Source: Sciurus carolinensis (lineage: Eukaryota; Chordata; Mammalia; Rodentia; Sciuridae). From it: a DNA stretch of 64,000 bases. Below, one piece after another: positions 58,774 through 64,000 of this stretch. Every line of letters starts with the position of its first letter. Position 1 is the stretch's first letter. The stretch lies in contig NC_062224.1 of the NCBI RefSeq assembly GCF_902686445.1, forward strand, positions 45,817,156 through 45,881,155, in the 5' to 3' direction. The position numbers and the translations under genes are program-made. Below the pieces are notes generated by a model. That model did no database searches, had not been told where the DNA came from, and saw only the letters and a program-made list of their open reading frames with translations.

Positions 58774-61560
58774 AGAACAGAAGAACAACTCAAGACCAAA
58801 TGCAGTAGAAGACAAGAAATAATTAAAATCAAAGCCAAATCAATGAAATTGAAACAAACAGAAAACAATTCAAAAAACCAACAAAACAAAAGGTTGGTTC
58901 TTTAATAAATAAAATAGATAAACCCTTAGCCACACCAACAGAGAAAGAGAAAGAAAACTCAAATTACTAAAATGTGTGATGAAAAAGGAAATACCGTGAT
59001 GGACACTACTGAAATACAGAAGATAATCTGAAACTATTTTGAAAATTTATACTCCAATAAAATAGACAATCTCGAGAACATTGACAAATATCTAGAGACA
59101 AATGATGTACCCAAATTGAATCAGGAGGACATACACAATTTAAACAGATCAAGTTTAAGCAATGAAATTAAGATACCATCAAAAGCCTTCCAACAAAGAA
59201 AACCCCGTACCAGATGGATTCTTAGCTGAATTCTACCAGACTTTCAAAGAAAACCTAACAGCGATCCTCCTTAAATTATTCCATGAAATAGAAAAGGAGA
59301 GAGCCCTTCCAAACTCATTCTATGAATCTAGATACCAAACTAAACAAAGTAATATCAAGGAAAGAAAACTTCAGACCAATATTCTACATGAACATAGATG
59401 CAAAGATTCTTAATAAAATCCTGGCAAAAAACATACAAAAACATATTAAAAATTTAGTGCACCATGATCAAATGGGGTTCATCCCAGGGATTCAAGGTTT
59501 GTTCAACATATGGAAATCAATAAATGTAATACATCACATCAACAGTCTCAAAGACAAGAATCACATAATTATCTTAATAGGTGCAGAAAAAGCATTTGAC
59601 AAAATTCAGCAGTTGTTAATTTTCAAAACACTAGAAAAACTAGGAATACTGGGAACATACCTCAACATGTAAAAGCTATACATGTTAAACCAGAGACCAA
59701 CATCATTCTAAGTGGAGAAAAGTTGAGAAAATTCCCTAAAAACTGGAACAAAACAAGCATGCCTCTTTCCCCATTTCTATTCAACATAGTCCTTCTAACT
59801 CTAGCCAGAGCAATTAGGCAAAAGAAAGAAATTAAAGGAATATAAATATGAAAAGAAGAGCTCAAACTATCCCTATTTGCTGATGACATGGTTCTATATG
59901 TAGAAACAAAAAATTCCACCAGAGAACTTCTAGAACTCATAAATGAATTCAGCAAGGTAGCAGGAAATAAAATTAACACCCATAAATCAATTGTGTTCCT
60001 ATAAACCAGTGGTAAGTCAGCTGAAAGAGAAATTAGGGAAACTATCCCAGTTGCAATAGGATAAAAAAATAAAATAAAACCCTTGGGAATCAATCTAACA
60101 AAATAGTTGAAAGGCCTCTACAATGAAAACTACAGAACACTAAAGAAAGAAATTGAAGAAGACCTTAGAAGATGGAAAGATCTTTCATGTTCTAGAATAG
60201 GCAGAATTAATATTGTCAAAATGACTATACTACCAAAAGTACTATACAGATTTAATGCAATTCCTATTAAAATTCTAAAGACATTCTTCATAGAAGTAGG
60301 AAAAGCTGTCAAGAAATTTATTTGGAAATACAGGATGCTCAAAATAGTCAAAGCAATCATAGCAAGAAAAGTGAAGCAAGATCAAAATACCAGACCATAT
60401 ATTATACTATGAGCTACAAAAACAGCATGGTATTGGGACCAAAACAGACATGAAGACCAATGGAACAAAATAGAAAACATAGAGACAAACCCACATAAAT
60501 ACAATTATCTCATACTAGACAAAGGTGCCATAAACACACAATGGAAAAAAGATAGTTTTTCAACAAATGGTGCTGGAAAAACTGGAAATCCATACATAGC
60601 AGAACTAAATTGAACCCCTATCTCTCACCCTGCACAAAACTCAACTCAAAGTGCATCAAGGATCTAGGCATTAGACCAGAGACCCTGCACCTACTAGAAT
60701 AAAATATAGACCCAATTCTCCATTATGTCACGAACTTCCTCACCAAGACTCCGAAAAAGCAAGAAGTAAAATCAGGTATCAATAAATATAGGATGGTACT
60801 AAACTAAAAAGCTTCTTCACAGCAAAGGAAACAATCAAGAGTGTGAAGAGAGAGCCTACAGTATTGAAGAAAATCTTTGCCGCCTGCATCTCAGATAGAG
60901 CATAATTCTCCAGGATATACAAAGAACTTAAAAAATTTAACACCCAAAACACAAATATCCAAATCAATAAATGGGCAAATAAACTGAACAGACACTTCAT
61001 AGAAGAAGAAATATGAATCGTCAACAAATATATGAAAAAATGTTCCGCTTCATCTGCAATTAGAGAAATACAGATTAAAACTACGCTGAGATTCCATCTC
61101 ACTCCAGTTAGAATGGCAATTATCAAGAATACAAGTAACAATAAATGTTGGTGAGGATGTGGGGGAAAAGTTACACTCATACATTGCTGGTGGGAGTCCA
61201 AATGGTGCAACCACTCTGGAAAGCAGTGTGGAGATTCCTCAGAACACTTGGAATGGAACCACCATTTGACCCAGTTATCTCACTCCTTGGCATATACCCA
61301 AAAGACTTAAAATGAGTATACTACAGTGATGCACCCACGTCAATATTCATAGCAGCTCAATCACAATAGCTAAGCTATGGAGTCAACCTGGGTGCTCTTC
61401 AACAGATGAATGGATAAAGAAAATGTGGTATATATACACAATGGAATATTGCTGAGCCTTAAAGAAGAATGAAATTATGGCATTTGCAGGTAAATGAATA
61501 GAACTGGAGAATATCATGCTAAGCAAAATAAGGTAATCCCAAAAAACCAAAGGCCAAAAA
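58774..61560 (+). pseudogene. Older L1 ORF2, reverse transcriptase part (decayed)
   Basis: Continuation of the element broken at 56512. ORF2 motifs appear in different frames: [17 protein letters not shown] (59210-59265), [20 protein letters not shown] (59460-59520), the catalytic LFADDM motif (59873-59890), [22 protein letters not shown] (60200-60265), and the C-terminal region to about 61500. At least four frame changes and several stops separate them. Function would be target-primed reverse transcription, but this copy is dead. The sequence loses its 3' end near 61560. Confidence 0.85.
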
Positions 61561-61670
61561 TGAGGGAAAGATTTTGAACTGAATGAAAATGAAAACACAT
61601 CAAGATTTGTGGAATGTCACTAAAGCAATACTTGGAAATTTATAACACAAATTTTATGAGTAATCTTACT
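61561..61670 (+). repeat. Displaced L1 ORF2 fragment (endonuclease-RT linker)
   Basis: GAACTGAATGAAAATGAAAA CACATC and GATTTGTGGAATGTCACTAA AGC correspond to a segment that normally lies far upstream in ORF2, yet follows the ORF2 3' end here. It may be another L1 copy or a rearrangement. Confidence 0.55.
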
Positions 61671-62055
61671 GTATTACTTGAAGTCACTAATTAGTGGATA
61701 AGTTATCCTCCTTGGTTTCCCCTAATAGTTCTTCCTATGGGGGAAATTATAGCTACTGAATAAGCATAATATTTAATTTGCAAGATGGTGCTACAAAGAA
61801 ATTGATGCATAGAAATCATATTCTATATTTTGAAATTCTTGTTTTTTACATTTAGACTTTTATTAGTAATTATTTTCTAATTATGCTGAATAGTCAGAAT
61901 ATTGGTTGGTGACTTTTTAAAGCTATTTCATAGAAGCTGAATATGGATTTCAGAAGAACTGTCTTCTGTTACTAAGTTCATGCTATCATCATAAACATCA
62001 ATAAATGGCACATCAATAAATGTTTGATCTGACATTAATCAAACAGCAACAAAAA
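61671..62055. other. Intergenic, no recognised feature
   Basis: Short AT-rich stretch between L1 pieces. CATCAATAAATG is repeated around 61995-62021. Confidence 0.35.
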
Positions 62056-62432
62056 AGAATTAAATTATGGCATTTGCCTGTAAATGAATGGAACTGGAAA
62101 CTATCATGCTAAGTGAAATAAGCCAATCCCAAAAAAACAAAGGCCAAATGTTCTCTGATGTGCAGATGCTACCATATAAGTGTGGTAGGGGGAGAGTAGA
62201 TGTTCATTGGATTAGACAAAAGGGAAAGAGGGGAAGTGAGGGGGTGGGAATAGGAAAGATAGTAAAATGAATAACTTTCCCATGTTCATATATGAATACA
62301 GGACCAGTGAAACTCCAGATCATGTCCAACCACAACAATTGGATCCTAATTAGAATAAGTTATACTCCATGTATGTATAATATGTCAAAATGCACTCTAC
62401 TGTCATGTGTATCTAAAAAGAATTTTTAAAAG
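62056..62432 (+). repeat. L1 3' end, 5'-truncated copy
   Basis: AATTATGGCATTTGCCTGTA, CTATCATGCTAAGTGAAATA AGCC, then the same 3'UTR as 22018-22452 in the opposite orientation, ending in a short A-rich tail (GAATTTTTAAAA). Confidence 0.85.
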
Positions 62433-62539
62433 CCACACCCCAAATTACAGAGGCTTACAATGGTATAGGAATTTGGGGGCTTTTGTTGTTGCTTAGCATA
62501 TAATAAAATAGTCCAGGTTATAAAATAAAAATCAAAATA

Positions 62540-62720
62540 TTGGTTCCTTTTTATGAGAATATCACAGAAAGACCAAGAGGGGGATTTGGGGATGCTAGTA
62601 ATATTATATTTCAAGGTGGGCGGTGATTATAAAAGTATTTCCTTTGTGATAACTCATTGAGCTAGATACTTAAAATTTATATTTTAACATAAGTCAGTTA
62701 ATGAAATTTTTAAAAAGACT
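62540..62720 (+). repeat. L1M 3'UTR fragment
   Basis: TTTGGGGATGCTAGTAATAT TATATTTC and TTTGTGATAACTCATTGAGC TAGATAC resemble the 'ctggtaatgttctatttc...tgtgataattcattaagctg' region of old L1 3' ends. Confidence 0.45.
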
Positions 62721-63195
62721 TTTTAAAATATCCAACACAATATAGCAGCCCATACTTTGTAGGTGCCATTTTTACCTGTTTTATTGATTGATTTATTTCT
62801 CATGCAGTATGCTAAATTTTTGGAAAAGGCAATGTGTGTACTAATAAAAGTAGTAGAACTCTTGGTGCCAAAAATTACTGGATATTGTCCTAGATATTTT
62901 CAGTTACCAAGCATGGGAATAAATAAAATTTTAAGAGATATTTTATCATGCAAATACTTGTTTAAAATATTATTTTAGTTCCAAATGAATACATTCTTCT
63001 ATGGTCTAGACATTAGTCTATTTCTTCCTTTTTCTAAGACATGTAAAATATATATACAATTTTTAAAAGTGAACTGTGATCATACATAACATATTATTTT
63101 GTAACTTATTTTTATACCTAGAATGTATGTTTGAAAACTATTAATTTAAAAAACCCAAAATCTATCTTTATTGTTATAAAAAGTACTTAGAAGTA
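62721..63195. other. Intergenic, no recognised feature
   Basis: AT-rich unique DNA. Confidence 0.35.
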
Positions 63196-63262
63196 TTAGG
63201 GTTTTTTTGGTACCAAGAATTGAACCCAGGGTCACTTATCCACTGAGCCACATCCTCAGCCC
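63196..63262 (-). repeat. B1-dID SINE, ID half (split element)
   Basis: The reverse complement GGGGCTGAGGATGTGGCTCA, GTGGATAAGTGACCCTGGGT and TCAATTCTTGGTACC is the ID half of a B1-dID. Its B1 half lies beyond an L1 insertion at 63727-63882 in the same orientation. Confidence 0.8.
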
Positions 63263-63726
63263 CCTCCCCTTTGGGAGGGGTTTAGTTATACATGACAATA
63301 GAATTCATTTTGATATAATTATACAAGGATGAAATACATCATTCTAATTAAGACCCCATTCTCTTTTTTAAAAAAATTTTTGTAGTTGTAGATGGGCAGA
63401 ATGCCTTTATTTTATTTGTTTTATTTTTATGTGATACTAAGGATTGAACCCAGTGCCTCATACATGCTGGGCAAGTGCTCTGCCACTGAGCTACAGCCCC
63501 AGCTCAGGATCTCATTCTTTATGGATTTACATAATGGTGGGATTCCCTATGGTGCATTCATATATGTACATAGGAAAATTATTTCAGATTCATTCCACTA
63601 TCTTTACTTTTCCTATGTCCCATCCCTTCCCTTCATTCCTTTTTGTCTAATCTAATAAATATCTATTCTTCCCATTTCCCTCCTTATTGTGGGCTAGCTT
63701 CCACAGATCAGTGAAAACATTCAACC
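63263..63726 (-). repeat. L1 3' end inserted in the B1-dID
   Basis: Same L1 3'UTR group as 22018-22452: TTAGTTATACATGACAATAG AATTCATTTTG at the left, then ATTCATATATGTACATAGGA, TTCATTCCACTATC and CAGTGAAAACATTCAACCTT TG at the right. It is itself broken by an ID SINE. Confidence 0.85.
63369..63506 (-). repeat. ID SINE inserted in the L1 3' end
   Basis: The reverse complement gives GAGCTGGGGCTGTAGCTCAG TGGCAGAGCACTTGCCCAGC, ATGTATGAGGCACTGGGTTC AATCC and a sciurid tail with ATAAAATAAAGGCATTCTGC. GACCCCATTCT before it and GATCTCATTCT after it look like a diverged target duplication. Confidence 0.85.
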
Positions 63727-63882
63727 TTTGTCTAGCCCTTTTTTTATGTTTTGTTTTGAGATAGGGTCTCATTAAGTCCTTAGGACCTTGCTAAGTTTCT
63801 GAGGCTGGCCTCAAGCTTAGAATCCTCCTGCCTCAACCTCCTAAGTTGCTGAGATTACAGATGTGCACCACCACACGTGGCT
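63727..63882 (-). repeat. B1-dID SINE, B1 half (split element)
   Basis: The reverse complement reads AGCCACGTGTGGTGGTGCAC, ATCTGTAATCTCAGCAACTT AGGAGGTTGAGGCAGGAGGA TTC, AGACCCTATCTCAAAACAAA. It completes the element begun at 63196. Confidence 0.85.
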
Positions 63883-64000
63883 AAAAGTATTTACTTTTTA
63901 TCAAGTAAATACTAACATATTCAAATCAAAATTTTATAGCATAGAAATTAAATTCCCTTTATCCCTACATGTTAACAGCCTTTTTACATCCTTCCATACA

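Noticed and set aside
1..64000. CRISPR arrays, operons, phage or plasmid systems
   Set aside because: No regularly spaced repeats, ribosome-binding sites or compact gene clusters. The sequence is mammalian throughout.

Overview
This window looks like chromosomal DNA from a squirrel-family rodent (Sciuridae). It is AT-rich and full of ID SINEs, several carrying the sciurid-type tail (ATAAAATAAAGGT... / ...CATCTACAACTAAAAA). It also holds composite B1-dID SINEs (a 7SL-like half joined to an ID-like half), sciurid-style L1 elements, and ancient mammalian L2, MIR, MLT1 and Tigger-type fossils. There are no prokaryotic features.

The only protein-coding gene I recognise is ZEB1 (zinc finger E-box-binding homeobox 1, the EMT repressor), read from the minus strand. 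Its canonical first coding exon is at 35505-35562: 19 codons plus one base, encoding MADGPRCKRRKQANPRRNN, followed by a GTGAGT donor. A second, alternative first coding exon lies 2.2 kb further into the gene at 33283-33289: ATG AAA G followed by a perfect GTAAGT donor. It leaves the same phase (one base), so both can splice to the same exon 2, which is outside the window. Everything from 1 to 33282 is ZEB1 intron 1: unique AT-rich DNA plus repeats, with no further exon recognised.

A CpG island of about 2.9 kb (33640-36560) covers both start regions. It contains a TATA-like core upstream of the alternative exon, about ten CAGGTA/CAGGTG (ZEB/SNAIL-type E2-box) hexamers, a long G-rich tract in the ZEB1 leader, and two TTTACGAC octamers. 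The plus strand leaving the island is where the divergent lncRNA ZEB1-AS1 lies in human. A candidate 3' end for such a transcript (acceptor-like sites, then AATAAA and a GT-rich stretch) is at about 43283-43556.

The ZEB1 upstream flank (36.6-64 kb) is intergenic. It holds two MLT1-type LTR fossils (40.8-41.7 kb), an unexplained duplicated block of about 400 bp (38338-38755 and 42001-42386), old L1 and L2 fragments, and from 53 kb a degraded near-full-length L1. That L1 is split by a younger, internally deleted L1 (56529-58756) flanked by a perfect 17-bp target-site duplication. The right end is a three-level nest: a B1-dID SINE split by an L1 3' end, itself split by an ID SINE. A second unexplained duplicated block (11521-11772 and 12883-13138) lies inside the ZEB1 intron.

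I found no CRISPR array, rRNA, functional tRNA or novel protein system. Repeat family names come from remembered consensus sequences and repeat edges are approximate unless a target-site duplication fixes them.
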